Origin: Burkholderiales bacterium
GTDB lineage: Bacteria; Pseudomonadota; Gammaproteobacteria; Burkholderiales; SG8-41
Direction: 5' to 3'
Assembly (NCBI GenBank): GCA_019746155.1
Contig: JAIESJ010000025.1
Coordinates: 1 to 14,437 of the forward strand
Length of the DNA: 14,437 bases
The notes beneath the pieces were generated by a model. The model saw only the letters and a program-made list of their open reading frames with translations. It was not told where the DNA came from and made no database searches. This document shows positions 1 through 7,476 of this stretch, in pieces. Position numbers and translations under genes: made by a program. The stretch's first letter is position 1, and the number at the start of each line of letters is the position of its first letter.

Positions 1-2
1 TC

Positions 3-1844
3 GACGTTCCCGGCCACGAGCGCTTCATCCGCAACATGCTCGCCGGCGTATGCGGCATCGATTTCGCGCTGCTGGTGGTCGCCGCCGACGACGGCGTCAT
101 GCCGCAGACTGTCGAGCATGTCCACATCCTCGATCTCCTGAACGTGGCGCGCGGCGCCGCCGTGATCACGAAAATCGACCGTGTCGACGCAGCGCGTGTG
201 CGGCAGATTGCCGACAATGTGCAAGCCCTGCTCACCGCTACCAGACTCGCCCCTGTTCCTATATTGCCGGTGTCGGCGGTGAGCGGTGCCGGCATCGCCG
301 GATTGCGCGAACTGCTCGCGCGCGAGGCCGCCGCACAGGCGGCGCGGCGCACCACGGGGCAGTATTTCCGGCTTGCCATCGACCGCGCTTTCACCGTCGC
401 CGGCAGCGGCACGGTGGTCACCGGCACCGTGTTCAACGGCATTGTGAAACCGGGAGACAAGCTACTGGTTTCGCCTGCGGGCATTGCCGTGCGCGTGCGC
501 GGCATCCAGATCCAGGGCAAACCGGCGGCGCAGGCGGTGGCGGGCCAGCGCTGTGCGCTGAATCTCACCGGCGCCGATCTCGAATCGGTGAGCCGCGGCG
601 ACTGGGTTCTGGACGAGGCGATCCACGGCCCGACACAGCGCATCGACGTGCGCTTGAACGTGCTCGCTTCGGAAGGCAGGCCGCTCAAACACTGGACACC
701 GGTGCACCTGCATCTTGCGACCGCCGACGTGACGGCACGGGTTGCGATCCGGCGCGAGGAAGCGATCGCCCCCGGTGTCTCAGCGCTGGCGCAACTGGTG
801 CTCGACCACCCGGTGAACGCACTGCACGGCGACCGCTTCATTGTGCGCGACCAGTCGGCGAGCCGCACGCTGGGCGGCGGCAGCGTGCTCGATCCGTTCG
901 CGCCGCCGACCCGCCGCAACAGCAACGCACGCCTGGCCGAACTTGGCGCGCTCGAGCAGCCGACGCCGGAAGCGACGCTCGCCGAACTCATCAGGCTGTC
1001 CGACAGCGGCATTGATCTCGCACGCTTCGAGAAAATATTCAATATCACGCCCGAGCATGCTGCCGCGCTCTACGCCCATGCGGACCTGGTGCAACTCGGC
1101 AAGGAAAGCCGCATCGGCATCGCGCGCGCACGCCACGCCGCGCTGCGCGAGCACATCGTCGCGGGTCTGGCAGAATTTCATCGCGCACAGCCGCAGGCCA
1201 CCGGCCAGGACATCGAGACGCTGCGCCAGACCCTGGCGCCCCGTCTCGCCAGCGATGCATTCCAGTCGCTGCTGCGCGAGCTCGCCGATGCGCGCCGCGT
1301 CGAAGTCGGCGGCTCGACGGCGCGCCTGCCCGGCCACAACCTGACCGCTAACGCCACCGACGAGAAGCTGTGGCAGACCCTGCGTCCCGTGCTCGAAGCG
1401 GGCGGGTTCGCGCCGCCCGTCATACGTGACCTCGCCGCACAGCTCAAGCTGAAGGAAGCGCTCGTCAGGGACTTCCTGCATCGCAAAGCCAAAAGCGGTG
1501 AAGTCATGAAAGTCGCCGCCGACCGCTTTTACCCGCGTGCCACGCTCGCCGCGCTCGCCGCGCTCGCCCAGGCCACGGCGCAATCCAGCCCCGATGGCCT
1601 GTTCACCGCGGCGCAGTATCGCGATGCCACCGGCACCGGCAGAAGCCTGGCGATCGAAATCCTCGAATTTTTCGATACGCTCGGCGTCACCCAGCGCATC
1701 GGCGACGCGCGCAAGATGCGCAAGGATTTCGTGCCCATATTGGGCGCCGCTGCGCCAGTTCAACTCACGACCGCGAAACCTGCCGCCTCACAGGGTACCG
1801 TTGCCGCCCCCGCGCGGCGCCCAATCAAACACACCAAACTTTGA
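3..1844 (+). CDS. selB: Selenocysteine-specific translation elongation factor SelB (5' partial)
   Basis: SelB is the GTPase that carries Sec-tRNA-Sec to the ribosome at UGA codons marked by a SECIS hairpin. The gene enters the window at the G3 motif DVPGHERF, so about 55-60 N-terminal residues with the P-loop are missing; 613 residues are visible. The G4 motif appears as TKID (about residue 57) and the G5-like motif as VSAVSG (about residue 89). An EF-Tu-like domain II follows (TVAGSGTVVTGTVFNG, then VKPGDKLLVSP), then domain III (FIVRDQSASRTLGGGSVLDP, the SelB form of this segment). The C-terminal 300 or so residues correspond to the winged-helix array that binds SECIS RNA in this family (for example LIRLSDSGIDLARFEK and ALVRDFLHRKAKSGEVMKVA). 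The Lys/Arg-rich tail after the last winged helix is not conserved in my recollection. The stop lies 12 nt before the next gene, and selC lies 1 kb downstream, which fits a sel locus. Identification is firm. Confidence 0.96.
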   Translation, partial: DVPGHERFIRNMLAGVCGIDFALLVVAADDGVMPQTVEHVHILDLLNVARGAAVITKIDRVDAARVRQIADNVQALLTATRLAPVPILPVSAVSGAGIAGLRELLAREAAAQAARRTTGQYFRLAIDRAFTVAGSGTVVTGTVFNGIVKPGDKLLVSPAGIAVRVRGIQIQGKPAAQAVAGQRCALNLTGADLESVSRGDWVLDEAIHGPTQRIDVRLNVLASEGRPLKHWTPVHLHLATADVTARVAIRREEAIAPGVSALAQLVLDHPVNALHGDRFIVRDQSASRTLGGGSVLDPFAPPTRRNSNARLAELGALEQPTPEATLAELIRLSDSGIDLARFEKIFNITPEHAAALYAHADLVQLGKESRIGIARARHAALREHIVAGLAEFHRAQPQATGQDIETLRQTLAPRLASDAFQSLLRELADARRVEVGGSTARLPGHNLTANATDEKLWQTLRPVLEAGGFAPPVIRDLAAQLKLKEALVRDFLHRKAKSGEVMKVAADRFYPRATLAALAALAQATAQSSPDGLFTAAQYRDATGTGRSLAIEILEFFDTLGVTQRIGDARKMRKDFVPILGAAAPVQLTTAKPAASQGTVAAPARRPIKHTKL

Positions 1845-1856
1845 GAGGAGCCCGCT

Positions 1857-2774
1857 TTGTCACAGCAGACTTTTGATGTGATCGTCATCGGTGAAGGTGT
1901 GAGCGGCCTCACCGCCGCCAACCTGCTCGCCACCGGCGGCCTGAAAGTGGCCACCTTCGAAGCGCAGCTGTTCGGCGGCCTAGTCATCAACGTGAACGAG
2001 CTCGAACCCGGACCGGACCAACGCCAGGTATCGGGCGCTGAGTTTGCCGCCGAGCTGATGCAGGCCAACGCCGAACTGGGGATTGCCAGCATCCAGGAGG
2101 CGGTAACGGAGCTCGGAAATGATGACGATATCAAACAGGCCGTCACCGCCGGCGCGCGCTACAAGGCGCGCCACATCATCGTTGCTTCCGGAGCCAGGCT
2201 CAGGAGGCTAGGCATACCGGGCGAAGCGGAATTCGCAGGGCGCGGCGTATCGCAATGCGCCGACTGCGACGGGCCGATGTACCAGAACGAAGACGTGGTT
2301 GTGGTCGGCGGCGGCGATTCGGCGCTGCAGGAAGCACTGGTGCTCGCCAGGTTCTGCAGGAAAGTCCATCTTGTTCACCGCGGCGGCGGTTTCCGCGCGC
2401 AGACGCATTTCGTCGAACAAGTCAAAACCCACCCGCAAATAGCCACGATATGGAATGCCACGGTCGAGCAAATCGCCGGCAACCGCATGGTCGAGAAGGT
2501 TTGCGTTAAACTTGCCGATGGTGGCGTACGGGAAATTCCGTGCGCCGGCGTATTCGCCTATATCGGCCTCACGCCCAACTCGGAATTCCTGCCGGCTGCG
2601 ATCACACGCGACGACGCTGGCTTCGTCGTGACCACCGACACGCTGGAAACGACGCTGCCCGGGGTGTGGGCGATCGGTGCCGTTCGCTCGGGTTACGGCG
2701 GGCTATTGCGCGATGCCGCTTTCGAGGCACGGAACGTCGCCGAACGGATCGTCAAGCGGCTGGGGCTCGATTGA
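1857..2774 (+). CDS. Thioredoxin-reductase-like NAD(P)/FAD oxidoreductase between selB and selC
   Basis: Predicted cytosolic flavoprotein of 305 residues, about the size of bacterial thioredoxin reductase. The start is TTG, supported by AGAGGAG 7 nt upstream and by the Rossmann motif beginning at once (FDVIVIGEGVSGL, about residues 6-18, binds FAD ADP). A CADCDG motif (about residue 138) matches the redox CxxC of thioredoxin reductase (CATCDG). It is followed by the NAD(P)H Rossmann motif VVVVGGGDSALQEAL (about residues 150-164) and HRGGGFRA, which resembles the NADPH phosphate-binding HRRDxFRA. The C-terminal FAD motif is GVWAIGAVRSGYGG, where the usual GD is GA (residue 275). It starts 12 nt after selB and ends 67 nt before selC, so it is probably cotranscribed with selB. 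Family membership is firm. The partner could be a thioredoxin, another dithiol protein or a selenium compound; nothing in the sequence decides this. Confidence 0.85.
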   Translation: MSQQTFDVIVIGEGVSGLTAANLLATGGLKVATFEAQLFGGLVINVNELEPGPDQRQVSGAEFAAELMQANAELGIASIQEAVTELGNDDDIKQAVTAGARYKARHIIVASGARLRRLGIPGEAEFAGRGVSQCADCDGPMYQNEDVVVVGGGDSALQEALVLARFCRKVHLVHRGGGFRAQTHFVEQVKTHPQIATIWNATVEQIAGNRMVEKVCVKLADGGVREIPCAGVFAYIGLTPNSEFLPAAITRDDAGFVVTTDTLETTLPGVWAIGAVRSGYGGLLRDAAFEARNVAERIVKRLGLD

Positions 2775-2841
2775 AGCTCGGGGAAAGCGGCATTATTGAT
2801 CTCGGATTATTAAAGACCCGCTCGCTGGAGCGTGTCTCAAC

Positions 2842-2936
2842 GGAAGGGAATCGCCCCCGGTGGGGCGGCCGGACTTCAAACCCGGTAGGGGCCGCTGGCG
2901 GTCCTGTGTGGGTTCGACTCCCACTCTCTTCCGCCA
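2842..2936 (+). tRNA. selC: tRNA-Sec (selC), anticodon TCA
   Basis: A complete selenocysteine tRNA of 95 nt including encoded CCA. The acceptor stem has 8 bp (GGAAGGGA with TCTCTTCC, one G-T wobble), the length typical of bacterial tRNA-Sec. A 6-bp-type long D stem (CGCCCC, loop, GGGCGG) follows. The anticodon TCA is at 2876-2878 in loop CTTCAAA. The long variable arm (2888-2905) pairs GGGGCCGC with GCGGTCCT. The T arm is GTGGG-TTCGACT-CCCAC, followed by discriminator G and CCA (2934-2936). The sequence aligns closely to E. coli selC. The closing pair of the anticodon stem is A2873 with C2881, a mismatch. A poor promoter candidate, TTGAAG at 2771-2776 and TATTGA at 2794-2799 with 17-nt spacing, precedes it. 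This RNA is the substrate of SelA and the cargo of the SelB encoded upstream. Confidence 0.97.
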
Positions 2937-2996
2937 TTTTTCAGGCGCATTTGAATGGAACCATCGCGCTTGCGAATCCGTTCAGGCTGCGCGCCG

Positions 2997-3023
2997 TTGA
3001 TGGATACCGAAATACCGTAAAAT
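2997..3023 (+). promoter_or_regulatory. Possible promoter for the Bug receptor gene
   Basis: TTGATG at 2997-3002 and TAAAAT at 3018-3023 resemble sigma-70 -35 and -10 boxes, 50 nt before the start at 3073. The spacer is 15 nt, shorter than the preferred 17, so the call is weak. A 7-bp inverted repeat (CGGCAGC at 3030-3036 with GCTGCCG at 3048-3054) falls at about the transcription start and would form a leader hairpin. Confidence 0.3.
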
Positions 3024-3072
3024 AGAGCACGGCAGCCGGCTTCGCGCGCTGCCGACAGCAACGGAGGAAAGC

Positions 3073-4215
3073 ATGCGGCAATCGATATGCGGGCCACGGT
3101 TCCGGAAACTGGCCGCGACGATACTGGCCGGCGGCATGCTGGCGACACCCGTTTACCCGGCGCAACGCGACGCGTCACGAAATTATCCCGAGAAGCCGAT
3201 CCGGCTGATCGTGCCATTCGCGGAGGCGGGCGCGCCCGGACACGTTAGCCGCAGGCCCGTTCGCGGGCAGGGCGCGCAGTCCGCCGGGTTTTACACGGTG
3301 GCGGCCTACACAACACCAGCGTATCCCGTCAAACCCATACGGTTAATTGTGCCGTTTGCACCCGGCGGCGGCACCGATATCACGGCCCGCACCATCGCGC
3401 AGAAACTCACCGAACACTGGGGCCAGCAGGTCGTGGTGGACAACCGCCCCGGCGCCAACGGCACCATCGGCGTCGACATCGCATCCAAGTCCGCGGCCGA
3501 CGGCTATACGCTCGGCATGATCTCGTCCAGCCACTCGGTCAACGTAAGCCTGTACAAGAAACTGCCTTACGACCTCATCAAAGACCTCGCGCCGATCACG
3601 CAAGCCACCTCACAACCCTACGCACTGGTGGTTCATCCTTCGGTTCCGGCGAAATCGGTGCCAGAGCTGATCGCGCTCGCCAGAACCAGGCCGGGCACTC
3701 TCAACTATGGTTCATCGGGTACGGGGGGCTTGAGCCATTTATCGGGAGCACTGCTCGCCTCGCTCGCCAAAGTCAACATTGTGCACGTGCCCTACAAGGG
3801 CGGCGCGCCGGCGATGACCGACGTCATCGGCGGCCAGATCCAGATGTTGTTCTCGACCATTCTGCAGTCGCATGCCCACATCAAGGCCGGCAGACTGCGC
3901 GCGCTGGCGGTGACCACCGCGAAGCGCTCGCCCGCCGAACCCGGGCTGCCAACGATGCAGGAGGCCGGCGTAGCGGGTTACGAAGTGGCGGGGTGGTACG
4001 GCGTGGTCGCGCCAGCCAGGACCCCGCAGCCGATACTCGCCAAACTCAACCAGGAAATCGTGGGCATCCTGCAGATGCCGGATGTCGGCTCCAGGCTTTC
4101 CGCCGATGGTTCCGAACCGGTAGGCAGTTCGCGCGAGGCTTTTGGTATTCACATCCGGTCTGAAATCGCCAAGTGGGAAAAGCTGGTGCGGGAAGCCGGC
4201 ATCCGTATCGAGTGA
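3073..4215 (+). CDS. Bug/TctC-family tripartite tricarboxylate transporter substrate-binding protein with duplicated N-terminal segment
   Basis: Periplasmic receptor of the TctC (Bug) family, which binds carboxylates and other small ligands, sometimes for TctAB transport and often as an orphan receptor. It has 380 residues against about 320-330 for the family. The ATG is preceded by GGAGG 5-6 nt upstream. The N-terminus has basic residues, then a hydrophobic run LAATILAGGMLATPVYPA, a plausible signal peptide. Family signatures are YPVKPIRLIVPFAPGGGTD (84-102), VVDNRPGANGTIG (120-133), VNIVHVPYKGG and an LPTMQEAG-type segment near the C-terminus. Unusually, YPEKPIRLIVPFA occurs a first time at residues 38-50, and the next 24 residues align without gaps to the true second copy although poorly conserved; this accounts for the extra 50 or so residues. 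No TctA or TctB gene is in the window. The following mmgE and FAD genes suggest that the ligand is an organic acid. Confidence 0.9.
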   Translation: MRQSICGPRFRKLAATILAGGMLATPVYPAQRDASRNYPEKPIRLIVPFAEAGAPGHVSRRPVRGQGAQSAGFYTVAAYTTPAYPVKPIRLIVPFAPGGGTDITARTIAQKLTEHWGQQVVVDNRPGANGTIGVDIASKSAADGYTLGMISSSHSVNVSLYKKLPYDLIKDLAPITQATSQPYALVVHPSVPAKSVPELIALARTRPGTLNYGSSGTGGLSHLSGALLASLAKVNIVHVPYKGGAPAMTDVIGGQIQMLFSTILQSHAHIKAGRLRALAVTTAKRSPAEPGLPTMQEAGVAGYEVAGWYGVVAPARTPQPILAKLNQEIVGILQMPDVGSRLSADGSEPVGSSREAFGIHIRSEIAKWEKLVREAGIRIE

Positions 4216-4287
4216 AACCCGAAGGAATCACGGATCAAGCGCCGACAAACCCAGTTCGATATTCGGTTTAAGTTTTTAGGAGAAATC

Positions 4288-5679
4288 ATGTCTCTTGCCT
4301 TGGAGCTCGCCCAGCGCATCAACACGCTGCGCTACGAAGACTTGCCGCCGGAGGCCGTGCACTGGGCCAGAGTCGGCATTCTGGATACCGTCGGCGTGAC
4401 GCTGGCCGGCAGCGTCGATCCCGCCGCGCGCATTGTTGCCCGGGCGCTGGCTTCGGGCACCGGTCCCAGCCTGGTCTTCGGCTCGCGCAGACGGGTCGGC
4501 GCGCTCGATGCCGCGCTCATCAACGGCACGGCGTCGCACGCGCTTGATTTCGACGACTGCAACAATACGCTGGGCGGCCACCCGTCGGTGCCGATCCTGC
4601 CGGCCCTGTTCGCGCTGGCCGACGAGCATGGCGCGAGCGGCCGTGATTTCATAACCGCTTACGTCGCGGGCTTCGAGACCGAATGCAAGATTTCCCTTGG
4701 CGTCAATTTCTACCAATACACGCACGGCTGGCACCCGACGACGACGATAGGCATTTTCGGCACCGCCGCCGCCTGTGCCCGTCTGTTGCGACTCAACGAT
4801 GCGCAGACCGCCACCGCGCTTGCCATCGCCGCATCGATGGCGGCGGGCATCAAATCCAATTTCGGAACGATGGTAAAACCCCTGCACGTCGGCCAGTGCG
4901 CACGAAACGGCCTGTTCGCCGCGCTGCTGGCGCGCGACAGTTTTACCGCCAACCCCACGGCGTTCGAACACACACAGGGGTATTTCGAAGTGTTCAACGG
5001 CCCCGGCAACTACGACGCCTCAAAAATCCTACCGGCATGGGCCAACCCGCTCGACATCGTGCAGCCCGGCATCGCCATCAAGCAATATCCGTGCTGCGGC
5101 AGCACGCATCCGGCGATCGACGCCATGCTCGATCTCGTGCGCGGACATGATCTCGATCCCGGCCAGGTTGAACGCATCGATTCATGGACTCACGCGCGCC
5201 GGCTGGAGCACACCAACCGCCCCGCCCCCCAGAGCACGAAGGATGCCAAGTTCAGCGTGCAATACTGTCTGGCGCGCGCGCTCGTCGACCGCAAAGTCAT
5301 CATCGAGCATTTCGAAGGCGACAGTTTCCGTGATCCGCGGGTAAAAGACGTCATGGCGCGTGTGCACGTCGCTCCCTACACCACGGCGCAGTTCCCGGCC
5401 GACAATCATTTCGGCGCCGAAGTCAAAATCACGCTGCGCGGCGGCAGGACGCTCTCGGCCAAAGTCGACCAGCCGCTGGGGCGCACTTCCGCCAACCCGC
5501 TGCCTGCGGAACGGCTCAAGGAGAAATTCGACAACTGCGTGGCGCGCATCGTCGTGCCGGAAGAGAATGTATTGCTGATTTACGCGGCGATACAGGATTT
5601 CGAGAATCTGCGCGATGTGCGCGACCTGACCGCGCTGATAATCGTCGAGCGGCGCAGCCGGCGGATCGCCGCAGCATAG
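4288..5679 (+). CDS. MmgE/PrpD family protein (copy 1)
   Basis: Cytosolic enzyme of the MmgE/PrpD family, which includes 2-methylcitrate dehydratase, cis-aconitate decarboxylase and iminodisuccinate epimerase. At 463 residues it is full length. The ATG has AGGAG 6 nt upstream. Recognisable segments are INGTASHALDFDD (78-90), HGWHPTTTIGIFG (146-158), GTMVKPLHVGQCARNG (193-208) and KQYPCCGSTHPAID (265-278), followed by the C-terminal lid-type domain (FSVQYCLARAL, then FPADNHFGAEVKI). D90, T94, H98, H149 and K197 occupy positions resembling the catalytic D/T/H/H/K set described for cis-aconitate decarboxylase, though the spacing to the third residue differs. It lies 72 nt after the receptor gene and is probably in the same transcript. 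A 5-bp stem with CGAA loop (5684-5697) follows the stop; it has no T-run. The substrate is unknown; a dehydratase, decarboxylase or epimerase acting on a polycarboxylate is the reasonable range. Confidence 0.88.
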   Translation: MSLALELAQRINTLRYEDLPPEAVHWARVGILDTVGVTLAGSVDPAARIVARALASGTGPSLVFGSRRRVGALDAALINGTASHALDFDDCNNTLGGHPSVPILPALFALADEHGASGRDFITAYVAGFETECKISLGVNFYQYTHGWHPTTTIGIFGTAAACARLLRLNDAQTATALAIAASMAAGIKSNFGTMVKPLHVGQCARNGLFAALLARDSFTANPTAFEHTQGYFEVFNGPGNYDASKILPAWANPLDIVQPGIAIKQYPCCGSTHPAIDAMLDLVRGHDLDPGQVERIDSWTHARRLEHTNRPAPQSTKDAKFSVQYCLARALVDRKVIIEHFEGDSFRDPRVKDVMARVHVAPYTTAQFPADNHFGAEVKITLRGGRTLSAKVDQPLGRTSANPLPAERLKEKFDNCVARIVVPEENVLLIYAAIQDFENLRDVRDLTALIIVERRSRRIAAA

Positions 5680-5816
5680 TGCCGTCCGCGAACGGACAAT
5701 CTCCATTCCTTGATGCCGAAAACCCGGGCGACCTTCCCCGGCGTTGCATGTCGTTGCGCAGGGCAGCGCCGACCCAACGGCCAACCGCCGGGGAAACGAG
5801 TCCAGGATATGGCAGC

Positions 5817-5846
5817 TTGACACGGTTCAACAGCGAGTCCTAGAGT
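5817..5846 (+). promoter_or_regulatory. Probable sigma-70 promoter for the TcuA-like gene
   Basis: A perfect TTGACA (5817-5822) is followed after 18 nt by TAGAGT (5841-5846, 4 of 6 to consensus). It lies in the 202-nt gap after mmgE copy 1, and would give a leader of about 30 nt before the ATG at 5882. This suggests the downstream pair can be transcribed independently of the receptor gene. Confidence 0.45.
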
Positions 5847-5881
5847 GCAGCGCTCCAAGATACAAAACAAGGGCCGGGAAG

Positions 5882-7396
5882 ATGCAAAATTACGACGTGA
5901 TTGTCGTCGGCAAGGGTAACGCCGCCTTGTGCGCGGCCCTATCCGCACAGGAGCGGGGCGTCAAAGTCCTCATGCTGGAAGCGGCGCCGGAGGACGAGTC
6001 CGGCGGCAACAGCCGCTTCGCCGGCGGCGTGATGCGCTTTGCCTTCGACTCGGTCGAAGACCTGAAAAAGGTCGCCGATCTCAGCGACGAGGAAATTGCG
6101 TCCAGCGATTTCGGCACCAATACGCGCGAGGAATTCTTCGACGACATGTTCCGCCTCACGCAATACCGCACCGATCCCGACCTGTGCGAGACGCTGGTCA
6201 ACAACAGTCTCGATACCATGATCTGGCTGCGTTCGAAAGGCGCGCGCTTCGTACCGAACTTCGGCCGCCAGTCGGGCATGGTCAACGGCAAGCGCAAGTT
6301 CTTCGGCAGACTGCCGATCGAAGCGAGCGGCGGCGGCCCCGGACTGGTGGAAAACCTGACCAAAACCGCGGTCAATAACGGCATCGAAATCATGTACGAA
6401 ACGCGCGCCGTCGAGCTTTTATACGACGGCGAAAAAGTGTTCGGCGTCAGGGCCAAGCGGCAGGGAAAAATGATCGAGCTGCGCGCGAAAGCAGTGGTGC
6501 TCGGCTGCGGCGGCTTCGAGGCCAATCCCGAATGGCGCACGCGCTATCTCGGACCGGGCTGGGAGCTCGCCAAGGTGCGCGGCACGCGCTTCAATGTCGG
6601 TGACGGCCTGCGCATGGCGCTTGACATCGGCGCCTGTCCCTACGGCAACTGGTCGGGCTGCCACGCCACCGGCTGGGACCGCTATGCGCCCGAGTTCGGC
6701 GACCTGAACGTCGGCGATCAGTTCGAGAAGCACAGCTACATCTTCGGTTTGCTGGTCAACGCCAAGGGCAAGCGCTTCGTCGACGAGGGCCTCGATTTCC
6801 ATTCGTTTACCTATGCCAAGTACGGCGCCGAAGTGCTGAAGCAGCCGGGACAGTTCGCGTGGCAGGTGTTCGACAGCAAGGTCAAGCACCTCCTGCGCCC
6901 CGAATACCGCGTCAGGCAGGTTACCAAGGTCACTGCGAACACGCTGGAGGAACTGGCGCAGAAGCTGGAAGGCGTCGATGCCGAAGGCTTCCTCAAGACC
7001 GTGCGCGCGTTCAACGCCGCGGTGCGCACCGACATCCCCTTCAACCACATCATCAAGGACGGTCGCGGCACGCAGGGTATAGAGCCGCCGAAATCGAACT
7101 GGGCCAACCCGCTCGACACGCCGCCGTTCGAGGCCTACGCCACCACCTGCGGCATCACTTTCACGTTCGGCGGTTTGCGCATCGACCGCGCAAGCGGCCA
7201 GGTGCTCGACCTCAATCTGCACCGGATTCCCGGCCTTTATGCCTGCGGCGAAATGGTCGGCGGCTTGTTCTATTTCAACTACGCGAGCGGCACCGGGCTG
7301 GTTTCGGGCGCGGTGTTCGGCAGAATCGCCGGCGCCGGCGCCGGCAAAGCCGCAAAGGTCACGGAGAAACAAAAAATAAATCTTTTAAAACAATAA
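5882..7396 (+). CDS. tcuA: TcuA-like FAD-dependent tricarballylate dehydrogenase family protein
   Basis: Soluble flavoprotein of the fumarate reductase/succinate dehydrogenase flavoprotein superfamily. TcuA oxidises tricarballylate to cis-aconitate. The reading frame is open back to 5744, but ATG 5882 is chosen because the FAD Rossmann motif YDVIVVGKGNAALCAAL starts at residue 4, as in TcuA; AAGGG at 5869-5873 is a modest ribosome site. The GNAALCAAL...EAAP...SGGNSRFAGG N-terminus, GKRFVDEGLDFHSFTYAKYG (about 295-315), TTCGITFTFGGLRID and PGLYACGEMVGGLFYFNYASG (about 450-470) are all characteristic of this subfamily. Length is 504 residues; the last 13 or so (VTEKQKINLLKQ) are encoded by one arm of an intergenic inverted repeat and are probably not ancestral. 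TcuB, the usual electron-accepting membrane partner, is not in the window. The exact substrate may be another polycarboxylate. Confidence 0.82.
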   Translation: MQNYDVIVVGKGNAALCAALSAQERGVKVLMLEAAPEDESGGNSRFAGGVMRFAFDSVEDLKKVADLSDEEIASSDFGTNTREEFFDDMFRLTQYRTDPDLCETLVNNSLDTMIWLRSKGARFVPNFGRQSGMVNGKRKFFGRLPIEASGGGPGLVENLTKTAVNNGIEIMYETRAVELLYDGEKVFGVRAKRQGKMIELRAKAVVLGCGGFEANPEWRTRYLGPGWELAKVRGTRFNVGDGLRMALDIGACPYGNWSGCHATGWDRYAPEFGDLNVGDQFEKHSYIFGLLVNAKGKRFVDEGLDFHSFTYAKYGAEVLKQPGQFAWQVFDSKVKHLLRPEYRVRQVTKVTANTLEELAQKLEGVDAEGFLKTVRAFNAAVRTDIPFNHIIKDGRGTQGIEPPKSNWANPLDTPPFEAYATTCGITFTFGGLRIDRASGQVLDLNLHRIPGLYACGEMVGGLFYFNYASGTGLVSGAVFGRIAGAGAGKAAKVTEKQKINLLKQ

Positions 7397-7455
7397 GATA
7401 TGAATCAGGCTTGGTTGATTGTTTTTGCTCCGTGTCCTCTGTGCTCTCTGTGGCC
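7351..7455. repeat. Imperfect inverted repeat element overlapping the tcuA-like 3' end
   Basis: The left arm GGTCACGGAGAAACAAAAAA (7357-7376) matches the reverse complement of the right arm, GGACACGGAGCAAAAACA, in 9 of the first 10 bases and then in an A-rich run. The right arm continues as TCCGTGTCCTCTGTG, then CTCTCTGTGG (7429-7452), a low-complexity CCTCTGTG-type motif that I recall as a dispersed intergenic sequence in many bacterial genomes. The interior (7377-7420) is AT-rich, unlike the surrounding coding DNA. The left arm encodes the last codons of the dehydrogenase; the right arm ends 20 nt before the next start. Confidence 0.6.
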
Positions 7456-7476
7456 ATCGATTTTCAGGAGTTGATC

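Noticed and set aside
1541..1570. Repeated GCTCGCCGC units in selB
   Set aside because: They simply encode a short Leu-Ala-Ala run in a helical part of SelB; not a structural repeat.
780..1763. 327-codon antisense open frame over selB
   Set aside because: Shadow of the selB reading frame; composition is typical of a GC-rich antisense frame and no motif is present.
2842..2936. selC as an integration site for a mobile island carrying the downstream catabolic genes
   Set aside because: No integrase, no direct repeat of the tRNA 3' end further on, and no obvious composition shift in the window.
5744..5881. Upstream extension of the TcuA-like protein to ATG 5744
   Set aside because: The added 46 residues are non-homologous, overlap the TTGACA promoter candidate, and the Rossmann motif starts right after ATG 5882.
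6859..7476. In-frame extension of mmgE copy 2 back to 6859
   Set aside because: It would overlap the TcuA-like gene by over 500 bases in another frame; ATG 7477 has a good ribosome site and matches the family N-terminus.
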